Shown in pieces: positions 27,339 through 35,956 of a stretch of DNA of 64,000 nt; position 1 is the first letter of the stretch, and every line of letters begins with the position of its first letter. Source of the stretch: Prolixibacteraceae bacterium (GTDB lineage Bacteria > Bacteroidota > Bacteroidia > Bacteroidales > Prolixibacteraceae); NCBI GenBank assembly GCA_003506435.1, contig DOAQ01000020.1, positions 1-64,000 on the forward strand. The letters run 5' to 3'. The notes beneath the pieces are model-generated. The model had not been told where the DNA came from, did not search any database, and was given only the letters and a program-made list of their open reading frames with translations. Made by a program: the position numbers and the translations under genes.

Positions 27339-27377
27339 TCACCCTGCCCCGAAGTCTCGGGGTGTTTCAGGGTCTGA
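27339..27377. repeat. Nested palindromic repeat
   Basis: Inner arms CCCCGA (27347-27352) and TCGGGG (27357-27362) lie within outer arms ACCCTG (27341-27346) and CAGGGT (27368-27373). The TCACCCTG...CAGGGTCTGA layout is that of dispersed palindromic elements. It could also help end transcription of the preceding gene, though no T-run follows. Confidence 0.55.
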
Positions 27378-27460
27378 CGATCAGATCATGAGATTCCGAA
27401 ACAGTTCGGTATAACCTCTTCTGAAAACATTCGCGGTTTTTGAACGATTTTTTCTTTCTA

Positions 27461-28069
27461 TTATTTATAGGTCAGTAACTTGCTCAGGTATTTCCCGATA
27501 ATATCGAATTCAAGGTTGACAACCGATCCGACTTTGAATGTGTGAAAATTAGTAAAATTATAGGTATAGGGAATAATCGCTACCTGAAATGAATTGTCTT
27601 TCGAGTTGACCACCGTCAGGCTCACCCCATTCACGGTCACCGAACCTTTTTCAACGGTCATGTATCCTTGTTGAGCTTTTTGTTTGTCGAATGCGTATTC
27701 AAATGTGAAATACCAGCTTCCGTCGGCTTCTTCCACTTTGGTGCAGGTAGCAGTTTGATCAACATGACCTTGCACGATGTGCCCGTCGAGGCGGCCGTTC
27801 AGCGCCATGCTGCGTTCCAGGTTCACTTTCGAGCCCACTTCCCAGTAACCGAGGTTGGTTTTTAGCAGTGTTTCCTTGATGGCAGTAACCCGGTAGGTTT
27901 GCGCTTCCTTGTCCACATTTACAACCGTGAGGCAAACTCCGTTGTGAGAGAGGCTTTGGTCAACTTTCAGTTCGTTAACAAACGAGCAGTTCAGTGTAAA
28001 ATGATAATTCTCCTGATCTTTTTCAATGGCTTTAACAACGCCGTATTCTTCAACTATTCCTGAGAACAT
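27461..28069 (-). CDS. ribE: Riboflavin synthase alpha chain
   Basis: 202 residues, normal length. Two lumazine-binding barrels: MFSGIVEEYGVVKAIEKDQ with SLSHNGVCLTVVN in the first half, and DGHIVQGHVDQTATCTKVEE with GSVTVNGVSLTVVN in the second. It catalyses dismutation of 6,7-dimethyl-8-ribityllumazine to riboflavin as a trimer. It is on the minus strand alone; no other rib gene is near and I see no FMN-riboswitch-like fold in the short upstream gap. Confidence 0.95.
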   Translation of the reverse strand: MFSGIVEEYGVVKAIEKDQENYHFTLNCSFVNELKVDQSLSHNGVCLTVVNVDKEAQTYRVTAIKETLLKTNLGYWEVGSKVNLERSMALNGRLDGHIVQGHVDQTATCTKVEEADGSWYFTFEYAFDKQKAQQGYMTVEKGSVTVNGVSLTVVNSKDNSFQVAIIPYTYNFTNFHTFKVGSVVNLEFDIIGKYLSKLLTYK

Positions 28070-28169
28070 GGTTAAATTGTTTTGAGTACGCTGCGAATTT
28101 ACCGATTTCAGTTTAGTAAACGGAAAACAATTGGCATGATTTTGTATTTTAGAGGAAAATTTTGAAACG

Positions 28170-28574
28170 ATGATAACAATAAAAACTACTTATCTGGGCG
28201 ATTTGCGTACCTGGAATATTCACCTCCAGTCGGGTTGCGAACTGGTCACCGATGCCCCAACCGACAACCGCGGCAAAGGTGAATCGTTTTCGCCAACCGA
28301 CCTGCTGGCAACTTCGCTGGGCAACTGCATCATGACTATTATGGGCATCAAGGCAATGGACAATGGCATTGATCTGGTTGGCACCGAAATAGAGATTACC
28401 AAAATCATGGCCAATGATCCACGCCGTGTGGCAGAAGTAATTGTCGAGTTTTATTTTCCGAAGAAAAATTACACCGACGCCGAAAAAGAACTGATTGAAA
28501 GCGTAGCCGGGATCAGTCCCGTGCCACTGAGTTTGCATACCGACCTGAAACAAACAATCAAATTCAATTGGTAG
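28170..28574 (+). CDS. OsmC/Ohr family protein
   Basis: 134 residues. The OsmC pattern is present: TDAPTDNRGKGESFSPTDLL and ATSLGNCIMTIMGIKAMDNG, where the Cys is the expected reactive residue of the family. A second conserved Cys near the C terminus is not seen, so classical peroxide reduction is uncertain. The protein is cytoplasmic and small, resembling the YhfA-like branch. It is divergent from ribE with about 100 bases between. Confidence 0.85.
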   Translation: MITIKTTYLGDLRTWNIHLQSGCELVTDAPTDNRGKGESFSPTDLLATSLGNCIMTIMGIKAMDNGIDLVGTEIEITKIMANDPRRVAEVIVEFYFPKKNYTDAEKELIESVAGISPVPLSLHTDLKQTIKFNW

Positions 28575-28745
28575 GTCAATTCTCGGTTTTTTGATCCCTG
28601 AAATTTCCGGTTTTGTGGTTATTTCCCGGATTAGTTTGAGTTTTAAAAACTTTTCGTGGGGTAAATCCCGTTTCCTGAGAAAATATAAGGTTGTTTTCTA
28701 CAAAAGCATTTTTATTTCTGAAATATTTTGGTAGTTTCGCTGTCG

Positions 28746-28773
28746 ATAACACTTAAACTGTAAAAAGTAACAC
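28746..28773 (+). promoter_or_regulatory. Candidate NikR operator upstream of nikR (direct repeat)
   Basis: ATAACAC at 28746-28752 and GTAACAC at 28767-28773 are direct repeats 21 bases apart, ending one base before the nikR start codon. The same half-site and the same 21-base period recur before the TonB receptor gene downstream. GTAACAC is, as I recall, the half-site described for NikR proteins outside enterobacteria, there as an inverted repeat. Confidence 0.6.
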
Positions 28774-28774
28774 G

Positions 28775-29173
28775 ATGTCGGTTTCACGCTTTGGTGTTTC
28801 GCTGGAAGAAGAACTTTTAAAATCGCTCGATGCGTATGTGCAAAACAATGGTTTTGCCAATCGTTCGCAGGCCATCCGGTATTTAATTGAAAAATACACG
28901 GTGGAGCAAAAATGGCAATGCGACAACGTTGTTGCAGGCGCCATTACCTTGGTTTACGATCACAGTAAAAAAGACATCCGCATAAAATCAACCGACATTC
29001 AGATTGAATATCAGGATGTGATCCTTTCCTCGCAACATTATCATTTAAATGAAACCAACTGCCTCGAAATTGTGGCAGTAAAGGGGACATCTCATAAGCT
29101 GACCGAACTTTCGGACAAGCTGATTGGCATTAAAGGGATACAGCATGGGAAACTGATTATGAGCAAAGTATAA
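28775..29173 (+). CDS. nikR: NikR-like nickel-responsive ribbon-helix-helix regulator
   Basis: 132 residues. The N-terminal ribbon-helix-helix (VSRFGVSLEEELLKSLDAYV, then FANRSQAIRYLIEK) is followed by an ACT-like metal domain. Ni ligands His88, His90 and Cys96 are kept (SSQHYHLNETNCLE). The fourth ligand, a His in the QHxHH-type segment of other NikR proteins, is replaced here by Ile77 (DIQIEYQD). NikR is a tetramer that binds operators when loaded with nickel. Direct-repeat GTAACAC sites lie before this gene and before the next, a TonB receptor, which fits autoregulation and control of nickel (or metal-chelate) uptake. Confidence 0.88.
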   Translation: MSVSRFGVSLEEELLKSLDAYVQNNGFANRSQAIRYLIEKYTVEQKWQCDNVVAGAITLVYDHSKKDIRIKSTDIQIEYQDVILSSQHYHLNETNCLEIVAVKGTSHKLTELSDKLIGIKGIQHGKLIMSKV

Positions 29174-29177
29174 TTTT

Positions 29178-29217
29178 TTTGACTATACGGTAACACGTTT
29201 TTTAAATACGGTAACAC
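29178..29217 (+). promoter_or_regulatory. Promoter with overlapping NikR-type direct-repeat operator
   Basis: TTTG at 29178-29181 and TAAATACG at 29203-29210 (21-base spacing) form a plausible -33/-7 pair. GTAACAC occurs at 29190-29196, in the spacer, and at 29211-29217, directly after the -7 box. Bound regulator would block the promoter. Confidence 0.6.
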
Positions 29218-29231
29218 TAAACGCAAACTAA

Positions 29232-31070
29232 ATGAAAACTTCTTTTGCACTTTTATTTTCCCTTGTTTTAGGAGCCTCTTTTTCTTCTTTTGCCGATAAC
29301 AAGGTCAGTATAAATGATACCATTTTGATAAAGGAAGTGGTAATTACCGGAACGCCGGTAAAAGTAACCCGGGGCAATGCACCGATGTCGGTCAGTATTC
29401 TGACCAGGGAACAAATCGCAGAAAGCGACGAATCGGCTTTGCTGCCTGTTTTAAGCGGACGGATACCGGGTTTGTTTGTTACCGAACGCGGGGTTACCGG
29501 GTTTGGGGTTGCCAATGGTTCGGCCGGGCAAATTTCAATTCGCGGGGTGGGCAGTAGTCCGACTACCGGAGTTTTGATGTTGATCGACGGGCATCCGCAG
29601 TTTATGGGTATTTTTGGTCATCCGCTGTCCGATTCATACGTGGCTTCCGATGTAGAACGGGTAGAGGTGATTCGTGGACCGGGTTCTGTCCTGTACGGCT
29701 CGAATGCCATGGGCGGGGTGATCAATATCATCACAAAAAAGCAGGATAGTGAAGGACTGAACGGTAATGCACGGCTGATGTACGGTTCGTACAACACACA
29801 AAAATACATGGGGTCAGCCGGATATAAGAAAAACAAGTTCAGCGTGTTTGGCAGTATCAACCACGATCAAACTGACGGGCACCGTGATAATTCCGATTTC
29901 AATATTACCAATGGCTACCTGAAAACCAGCTATGAATTGTCGGAAAATTGGTTTGCGACTGCTGATTTTAACCTGGCCGGGTTCAAAGCTTCGGACCCGG
30001 GCCCTGATCAACCGAATGGCGTACCCGGATATAAAATTGATATCACTCGCGGCTACTGGGCCACATCGCTGAACAATGAGTTTGAAAAAATGTCGGGAAG
30101 CGCTCGTTTTTATTATAACTTCGGAGAACACGACGTGACGGATGGTTTTCATTCTACCGATCAGAATATCGGGTTCAACCTGTACGAATCGTTTAAGTTT
30201 TTCAAAGGGAATAACCTGACTTTTGGGGTCGATTATGCCAATTACGGCGGACTGGCTGAAAACCTGCTGGCAATGCAGGGCAATGGAATTGTATTTGCCG
30301 ACACCACTGTTTACGAGCTGGGCCTGTATGGTTTCGTTCAGCAAAATTTTTCAGAGAAAATAACCGTGAATGCCGGACTTCGTTATTCCGAACACCGCAC
30401 ATACGGAAGCGAATGGATTCCATCGTTTGGCGCTACCTGGCAAATAGGGAAATCGACCAGTTGGAAAGCCGGTGCGTCAAAAGGATTCCGTAGTCCGACT
30501 ATGCGCGAACTGTTTTTGTGGGGCCCGAATTCCAGCCTTCAGCCCGAAAGTATATGGAACTATGAAACCGGTATTTTACACTCCTTCCCCGATAATAAGC
30601 TGAACGTGGAACTGACCGGTTTTATCCTGAAAGGCAACAATCTAATTCAGCAAGTACCCAATCAGGGGTTTCAAAATTCCGGAGAGATTTCAAACAAAGG
30701 GATTGAACTTTCGGCTGATGGAAAAGTAAACAAGCAACTTGGTTTTCATTTGGCATACAGCTACATTCACATGAAAACGCCGGTTTATGCAACACCCGAA
30801 CACCAATTGTTCATTAGCGGAAATTACCGGATTAAAAATTTTGGTTTCACTGCAAGCCTGCAACAGGTTTCGGGACTCGACACCGACGCTTCGAATGCCG
30901 TAGCCAGGCAATCGTATACCCTGCTGAATGCAAAAGCATCGTACAGGCTGATTAAAAATGTCCAGTTTTTTATCAGCGGTGAAAACCTGCTCGACCAGAA
31001 ATACGAAACCAATCGCTATTATACCATGCCGGGGGCAACTGTTTTCTCGGGAGTAAATTTGAGTTTTTAA
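29232..31070 (+). CDS. TonB-dependent receptor, probably for nickel or a metal chelate
   Basis: 612 residues; signal peptide ends near SFADNK. There is no regulatory-like N-terminal domain. The plug begins VVITGTPVKVTRGNAPMSVS and contains GQISIRGVGSSPTTGVLMLIDGH and VEVIRGPGSVLYGSNAMGGV; the barrel ends in SGVNLSF. The size and plug are of the siderophore/vitamin B12 receptor type. Location 58 bases after nikR, with a NikR-type operator in its promoter, suggests import of nickel or a nickel complex; in Helicobacter NikR also controls such receptors. No inner-membrane nickel transporter is nearby. Confidence 0.88.
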   Translation: MKTSFALLFSLVLGASFSSFADNKVSINDTILIKEVVITGTPVKVTRGNAPMSVSILTREQIAESDESALLPVLSGRIPGLFVTERGVTGFGVANGSAGQISIRGVGSSPTTGVLMLIDGHPQFMGIFGHPLSDSYVASDVERVEVIRGPGSVLYGSNAMGGVINIITKKQDSEGLNGNARLMYGSYNTQKYMGSAGYKKNKFSVFGSINHDQTDGHRDNSDFNITNGYLKTSYELSENWFATADFNLAGFKASDPGPDQPNGVPGYKIDITRGYWATSLNNEFEKMSGSARFYYNFGEHDVTDGFHSTDQNIGFNLYESFKFFKGNNLTFGVDYANYGGLAENLLAMQGNGIVFADTTVYELGLYGFVQQNFSEKITVNAGLRYSEHRTYGSEWIPSFGATWQIGKSTSWKAGASKGFRSPTMRELFLWGPNSSLQPESIWNYETGILHSFPDNKLNVELTGFILKGNNLIQQVPNQGFQNSGEISNKGIELSADGKVNKQLGFHLAYSYIHMKTPVYATPEHQLFISGNYRIKNFGFTASLQQVSGLDTDASNAVARQSYTLLNAKASYRLIKNVQFFISGENLLDQKYETNRYYTMPGATVFSGVNLSF

Positions 31071-31093
31071 GACATTCATATAAAATAAAAGCG

Positions 31094-31124
31094 AAGAGCA
31101 GGCGACCTTGTCATCTGCTCTTTT
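31094..31124 (+). terminator. Terminator after the metal receptor gene
   Basis: AAGAGCAG (31094-31101) pairs with CTGCTCTT (31115-31122), loop of 13 bases, ending in TTTT. Confidence 0.75.
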
Positions 31125-31156
31125 GCATTTCTACCGGATGGTCTGTTCCTCCTCTG

Positions 31157-31460
31157 AATATTCGAAACAACAGATATCCATATATAACAATATTACTTCT
31201 CTTTTCTGTAAATGTTTTTGCTCAAGTTATCGAAAAAGAAGAGATACGGTTAGATATAGTTTTTAAGATTTTGGAAGAATCTGACAATACAATTACAGAA
31301 AATCAAATTGTTAGTCCATTAGATTCCCTTGGTCAAGAAGAAGTAAAAAATTTAAACAAAGGAAAACCGTTATAAGATTAATGAAGGAGGAGACACTATT
31401 TATTCTGTAGAAGATAAGCCCATGGTGTATTGTATTTTTGGATGGATAAAAGCGGATGTC
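31157..31460 (+). pseudogene. Decayed small secreted-protein gene
   Basis: A frame ending at 31375 encodes a signal-peptide-like stretch (YITILLLFSVNVFAQVIEKE) and about 50 polar residues, but has no start codon. A second frame continues after about +1 shift (YKINEGGDTIYSVEDKPMVY) and reads further without a stop into the ABC-F upstream region. It looks like a broken gene for a small exported protein. I do not recognise the family. It lies in the 506-base gap between a TonB receptor and the ABC-F gene; otherwise that gap shows only the terminator. Confidence 0.4.
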
Positions 31461-31576
31461 ACGGGTTCGTGTTTGGAGTTGCTACATGTTTTCTATGTGC
31501 TTTATGGGGTTCATCGGCTGTTTTGTTGGTTATTCCCTGAAAATTCTATCTTTGCGCCTCCTAAAAAAACAAGAGA

Positions 31577-33208
31577 ATGATTTCAGTTGACGGAGTGACA
31601 GTTGAGTTTGGTGGGTCGGCCCTTTTTTCAGATATCTCGTTTGTAATAAACGACAAAGACCGCATTGCACTGATGGGAAAAAACGGGGCGGGCAAATCGA
31701 CCCTGCTGAAGATTATTGCAGGCGAACGCACACCAACCAAAGGACGTATTTCAGCCCCGAAAGACGCGGTGATCGCCTATCTTCCCCAGCACCTGATGAC
31801 CGATAACAAACGAACGGTTTTCGATGAGGCGGCACAGGCTTTTTCGCGGATATTCGACATGCAGCGCGAAATAGAGGAGCTGAACAATCAGCTTGCCACC
31901 CGCACCGATTACGAATCGGAAGAATACTATGCGTTGATTGAACAGGTTTCGGCATTAAGTGAAAAATTCTACTCTATCGAGGAAATAAATTTCGATGCCG
32001 AAGTAGAAAAGATATTGCTGGGGCTGGGTTTTCTGCGCGAAGATTTTACCCGTCCGACCAGCGAATTCAGCGGGGGCTGGCGCATGCGTATTGAGCTGGC
32101 CAAAATACTGCTGCAAAAACCCGATCTTATTTTACTCGACGAGCCAACCAACCACCTTGACATCGAATCGGTACAATGGCTCGAAGAATTCCTGATCAAC
32201 AGTTCGAAGGCAGTGATTGTCATTTCGCACGACCGCGCTTTTGTCGACAACATCACCACCCGCACCATTGAGGTGACCATGGGCCGTATCTACGATTACA
32301 AGGTGAACTACTCAAATTATCTCGTACTGCGAAAGGAGCGCCGCGAACAGCAGCAAAAACAATACGACGAACAGCAAAAAATGATTGCCGAGACGACCGA
32401 ATTTATCGAGCGTTTCAAAGGAACCTACTCGAAAACATTGCAGGTCCAGTCGCGGGTAAAAATGCTTGAAAAGCTCGAACTGGTGGAAGTAGATGAGGAA
32501 GATACATCGGCCCTGCGGTTGAAATTCCCGCCATCGCCGCGCTCGGGCAATTTCCCGGTGATTGTCGACGGGGTATCGAAAAGCTACGGCGATCATCTGG
32601 TTTTTGCTAACGCATCGCTGACGCTTGAACGGGGCGAAAAAATTGCTTTCGTCGGAAAAAACGGAGAAGGAAAATCGACGCTGGTAAAAGCCATCATGAA
32701 AGAAATTGAGTACGATGGCACCCTGACCCTCGGTCACAACACGATGATTGGTTATTTCGCACAAAATCAGGCTTCGCTGCTTGACGAGGAGCTCACCGTT
32801 TTTCAGACCATCGACGATGTGGCCGTGGGGGAAATACGCACCAAAATAAAAGATATTCTCGGCGCTTTCCTTTTCAGCGGCGATAACATTACCAAGAAGG
32901 TGAAAGTACTGTCGGGTGGCGAGCGTACCCGTCTGGCGATGATCAAACTGCTTTTGGAGCCGGTTAACCTGCTGATCCTCGACGAGCCGACCAATCACCT
33001 CGACATGCGCACGAAAGACATCCTGAAAAGCGCGCTGACGGATTTCGACGGCACACTGATCCTTGTGTCGCATGACCGCGACTTCCTCGACGGACTGGTA
33101 TCGAAAGTGTATGAATTCGGCAACAAACAGGTGAAAGAACATCTGGGCGACATCAAGAGCTTTCTTCAGAAGAAAAAAATAGACCACCTGCGCGAGCTGG
33201 AAAAATAA
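31577..33208 (+). CDS. ABC-F family ATPase (ribosome-associated)
   Basis: 543 residues without membrane segments. Two ABC cassettes: Walker A GKNGAGKST (about 34-42) and GKNGEGKST (about 358), signatures FSGGWRMRIELA and LSGGERTRLAMIK, Walker B LILLDEPTNHLDIES and LLILDEPTNHLDMRT. Between them a charged linker (RKERREQQQKQYDEQQKM) is the interdomain arm that reaches into the ribosomal E/P site in this family. ABC-F proteins act in translation (EttA/Uup/YheS type) or antibiotic protection; the short arm and context favour a housekeeping role. Confidence 0.93.
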   Translation: MISVDGVTVEFGGSALFSDISFVINDKDRIALMGKNGAGKSTLLKIIAGERTPTKGRISAPKDAVIAYLPQHLMTDNKRTVFDEAAQAFSRIFDMQREIEELNNQLATRTDYESEEYYALIEQVSALSEKFYSIEEINFDAEVEKILLGLGFLREDFTRPTSEFSGGWRMRIELAKILLQKPDLILLDEPTNHLDIESVQWLEEFLINSSKAVIVISHDRAFVDNITTRTIEVTMGRIYDYKVNYSNYLVLRKERREQQQKQYDEQQKMIAETTEFIERFKGTYSKTLQVQSRVKMLEKLELVEVDEEDTSALRLKFPPSPRSGNFPVIVDGVSKSYGDHLVFANASLTLERGEKIAFVGKNGEGKSTLVKAIMKEIEYDGTLTLGHNTMIGYFAQNQASLLDEELTVFQTIDDVAVGEIRTKIKDILGAFLFSGDNITKKVKVLSGGERTRLAMIKLLLEPVNLLILDEPTNHLDMRTKDILKSALTDFDGTLILVSHDRDFLDGLVSKVYEFGNKQVKEHLGDIKSFLQKKKIDHLRELEK

Positions 33209-33247
33209 GCTCGACCGCTCTTCTACCATCCCTCCCATAGTCCTGTC

Positions 33248-33267
33248 ATTCCGGCGAAGGCCGGAAT
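33248..33267. repeat. Palindromic intergenic element (ATTCCGGC hairpin)
   Basis: ATTCCGGC (33248-33255), loop GAAG, GCCGGAAT (33260-33267): a perfect 8-bp hairpin preceded by TGTC, the layout of a widely dispersed palindrome. It lies 40 bases after the ABC-F stop and has no T-run of terminator strength. Confidence 0.6.
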
Positions 33268-33422
33268 CTTACCGCATACTGCAACGTTTGTGGCAAGAAG
33301 AAGGAAACGTTACGGGAAGAAGATTCACAGGCGTTTTCAAATATTTTTATGCTTTCGCTTGTTTTATCGTTCGTATTGCTATTATTTTTGATGAGGCGAC
33401 TGGTTTCGATAAAATAATCAAC

Positions 33423-34778
33423 ATGGAAAAAGACAAAATACTTGATCTGCTGAAAAAAGAAAACATTCAGAAAATAAAATTCGGGTTTTCTGACATTGAT
33501 GGAGTGCTTCGGGGGAAGGTTGTTCACAAAGATAAATTTCTGGATGCCATTGATAAAAACATTGGTTTTTGCGATGTGGTTTTCGGGTGGGACACAAACG
33601 ACCAGTGCTATGATAATTCACAGATTACCGGCTGGCATACGGGTTTTCCCGATACCCGGGCAAGCATCGATTTAAACACCTTCCGCAGGGTTCCGTGGGA
33701 CAACCAGATTCCGTTTTTTCTGGCCGATTTCAGTCAGGCAACACCCGAAGGACTGGCTGCCTGCCCAAGAACTTTACTGAAAAAAATCAGGAAGAGCGCC
33801 GAAGAAATGGGACTGCAAGCCATCTTCTCGATGGAATTTGAATGGTTTAACTTCGTTGGTACGCCCAACCAGATCGCGGAATCGGGTTACCGGAATTTGC
33901 AGCCCATCACACCCGGCATGTTTGGCTATTCTATCGTCAGGCCCAGCCAATACAAAGATTTTTTCAATGCCCTGTTCGACCAATTGCTGCAATTCGATGT
34001 TCCCGTCGAGGGAATTCATACCGAAACGGGGCCCGGCGTTTACGAGGCTACAGTGATTTACGACGATGTGCTGAATGCTGCCGACAAAGCCATCCTGTTT
34101 AAAACCGGGGTGAAGGAAATTGCACTGCAACACGGGCTGGTGGCCAGCTTCATGGCCAAATGGAACGAACAGCTTCCGGGTTGCGGCGGGCATATCCATC
34201 AAAGTTTGTGGAACGAATCGGGTGTCAATCTTTTTCATTCTGAAAACATGGCCGGCCCGATGAGCGAACTGATGAAAAGCTATCTGGCAGGTATTCTGAA
34301 ATGCCTGCCCGAAGTGTTGCCCATGTACGCTCCCAATATAAACAGCTACAAACGCCTGCGCGAAGGGGCCTGGGCGCCAACCGCCGTCACCTGGGGGCGC
34401 GACAACCGGACGACTGCCGTTCGCGTCATCGATGGCGATGCAAAATCGGGCCGCCTCGAAATGCGTGTTCCCGGCGCCGATGCCAACCCTTATCTGGCAA
34501 TGGCAGCATGCCTCGCTTCCGGATTATACGGAATAAAGAACAACCTGAAACTGGATATTGAAGCCACAACCGGTAACGGCTATAAAAATACGGGCAGCGT
34601 TATGTTGCCATCGAATTTGCAGGAGGCGACTGCACGAATGAAACAATCGGCGATTGCCCGCGAACTGTTCGGCGATGGCTTTGTCAACCATTTCACCGGA
34701 ACACGTGAATGGGAATGGCGCGAATATGCCAAAGCAGTTACCGACTGGGAACTTCGCCGTTATTTTGAAATCATCTGA
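33423..34778 (+). CDS. Glutamine synthetase family ligase (PuuA/GlnA3-like)
   Basis: 451 residues from ATG 33423; the upstream in-frame ATG at 33288 adds a low-complexity leader and is unlikely. Family motifs: KFGFSDIDGVLRGKVV, PGCGGHIHQSLW (ATP/glutamate loop), APTAVTWGRDNRTTAVRVI and SGRLEMRVPGADANPYLAMA. The N-terminal FSDIDG form is that of gamma-glutamyl-amine ligases more than of nitrogen-assimilating GlnA. It probably couples glutamate to an amine with ATP. A phosphotransferase and a HAD hydrolase follow (14 and 99 bases), suggesting a three-step pathway; the substrate is not known. Confidence 0.85.
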   Translation: MEKDKILDLLKKENIQKIKFGFSDIDGVLRGKVVHKDKFLDAIDKNIGFCDVVFGWDTNDQCYDNSQITGWHTGFPDTRASIDLNTFRRVPWDNQIPFFLADFSQATPEGLAACPRTLLKKIRKSAEEMGLQAIFSMEFEWFNFVGTPNQIAESGYRNLQPITPGMFGYSIVRPSQYKDFFNALFDQLLQFDVPVEGIHTETGPGVYEATVIYDDVLNAADKAILFKTGVKEIALQHGLVASFMAKWNEQLPGCGGHIHQSLWNESGVNLFHSENMAGPMSELMKSYLAGILKCLPEVLPMYAPNINSYKRLREGAWAPTAVTWGRDNRTTAVRVIDGDAKSGRLEMRVPGADANPYLAMAACLASGLYGIKNNLKLDIEATTGNGYKNTGSVMLPSNLQEATARMKQSAIARELFGDGFVNHFTGTREWEWREYAKAVTDWELRRYFEII

Positions 34779-34792
34779 CAAACAAGGAGCGA

Positions 34793-35857
34793 ATGGAAGT
34801 GAACGAGAAGAAGATGCAACAGCTTGATTATTTTCAGGTCATCCGGCTGGCTTGGGCCGAATTTGACGACCGGCACGAGATAAAAGCGATTTACGATGTA
34901 AGTGCGCACGTATCGACCAACCAGGTTTATAAGATTTCGTTTTACGACCGACAGCCGGTATTTGCCAAATTCTCGGATTACGGGAAATTTGAAAATTTCA
35001 GGGAAGACCACGTGATCATTAATAACCTGGCCAATAACCTCGAATCGCCCTACGAAACATTTTTGGCCCGGTCGCTGGTGAAAAAAAATGAACTGTTTAT
35101 TTACCGTTATCACGAAAAAGGACATTGTGCATGGGTCGTTTTTTACAATCCGATCCAGATAAAATACAAATTGCCCCGCCGCCTCGACGAGAAACTGATT
35201 AAAAAGCTGGGACGCGAACTGGCCCGTTTTCATATTGCCTGTACCAACGTGAGCCGCCAGTTGCCCAAAAGTTCAAAAAGCCCGGCAACCGACATTCATC
35301 AACTTATCCGGCAGGTTGACAGATGTGGTTTTTGCGAAAACAAGCAACACGAAGATACTATCCGGAGGCACTGCGAACAGTTTCTGGTGAATTCCGACAA
35401 AGTGAATTACACCACCCAGTTCGAAACCATTCCGGTATTTGTCGACTGGAACATCGGTAATTTCTCGGTTACTGCCGAAGGTAAATTTTATTCGCGATGG
35501 GATTATGACTGGTTCCGCGAATCGTCGAGGGTGATGGATTTTTACTTTTTCAGCCGGGTGGTTTCCGACGTGGGCGACCGCACGGTTTTCAGCTACCTGA
35601 TCGATACGCTGATGGAAGACCGTTTTGTCATGTTCCTGAAAGAATACCACCGCATTTTTCCGCTGACGGAGCCTGAAGTGCGGTTCATCCGCGAAGCATA
35701 CCGCTTTTTTATCCTGAATTACGTGATCAAGGACGGACAGCATTTTTTCAGGCAGAATTATTCGCAGAAGTTGCAAAAAGAAGCTCACGATATCTATTTT
35801 CCGGCTATTGATACCAATTATCAGGAAGAGAAGTTGCTGCGGGCGTTAAAGTTGTAA
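34793..35857 (+). CDS. Phosphotransferase (APH/choline-kinase fold)
   Basis: 354 residues. The kinase core is seen from KISFYDRQPVFAKFSDYGKF (nucleotide lysine) to FVDWNIGNFSV, which takes the place of the catalytic loop HGDxxxxN with His and Gly replaced, and RWDYDWFRESSRVMD, equivalent of the metal-binding D. Such kinases phosphorylate small alcohols or amino compounds. It lies 14 bases after the glutamine-synthetase-like gene, hence one operon. The altered catalytic loop may mean an unusual substrate or, less likely, loss of activity. Confidence 0.78.
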   Translation: MEVNEKKMQQLDYFQVIRLAWAEFDDRHEIKAIYDVSAHVSTNQVYKISFYDRQPVFAKFSDYGKFENFREDHVIINNLANNLESPYETFLARSLVKKNELFIYRYHEKGHCAWVVFYNPIQIKYKLPRRLDEKLIKKLGRELARFHIACTNVSRQLPKSSKSPATDIHQLIRQVDRCGFCENKQHEDTIRRHCEQFLVNSDKVNYTTQFETIPVFVDWNIGNFSVTAEGKFYSRWDYDWFRESSRVMDFYFFSRVVSDVGDRTVFSYLIDTLMEDRFVMFLKEYHRIFPLTEPEVRFIREAYRFFILNYVIKDGQHFFRQNYSQKLQKEAHDIYFPAIDTNYQEEKLLRALKL

Positions 35858-35956
35858 CCGGTGATTGATTAATGAATGATTGAATGGTTAAATTGCTGAA
35901 TTGCCAAAAATTGATAAACAAAAAGACTCGTTACTCAATACTCACAACTCATAAAA

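Noticed and set aside
27461..28169. FMN riboswitch before riboflavin synthase
   Set aside because: The upstream gap is about 100 bases and shows no RFN-like set of conserved helices.
32312..33238. 308-codon open frame opposite the ABC-F gene
   Set aside because: It lies wholly antisense to a gene with complete ABC motifs on the plus strand; no family match by eye.
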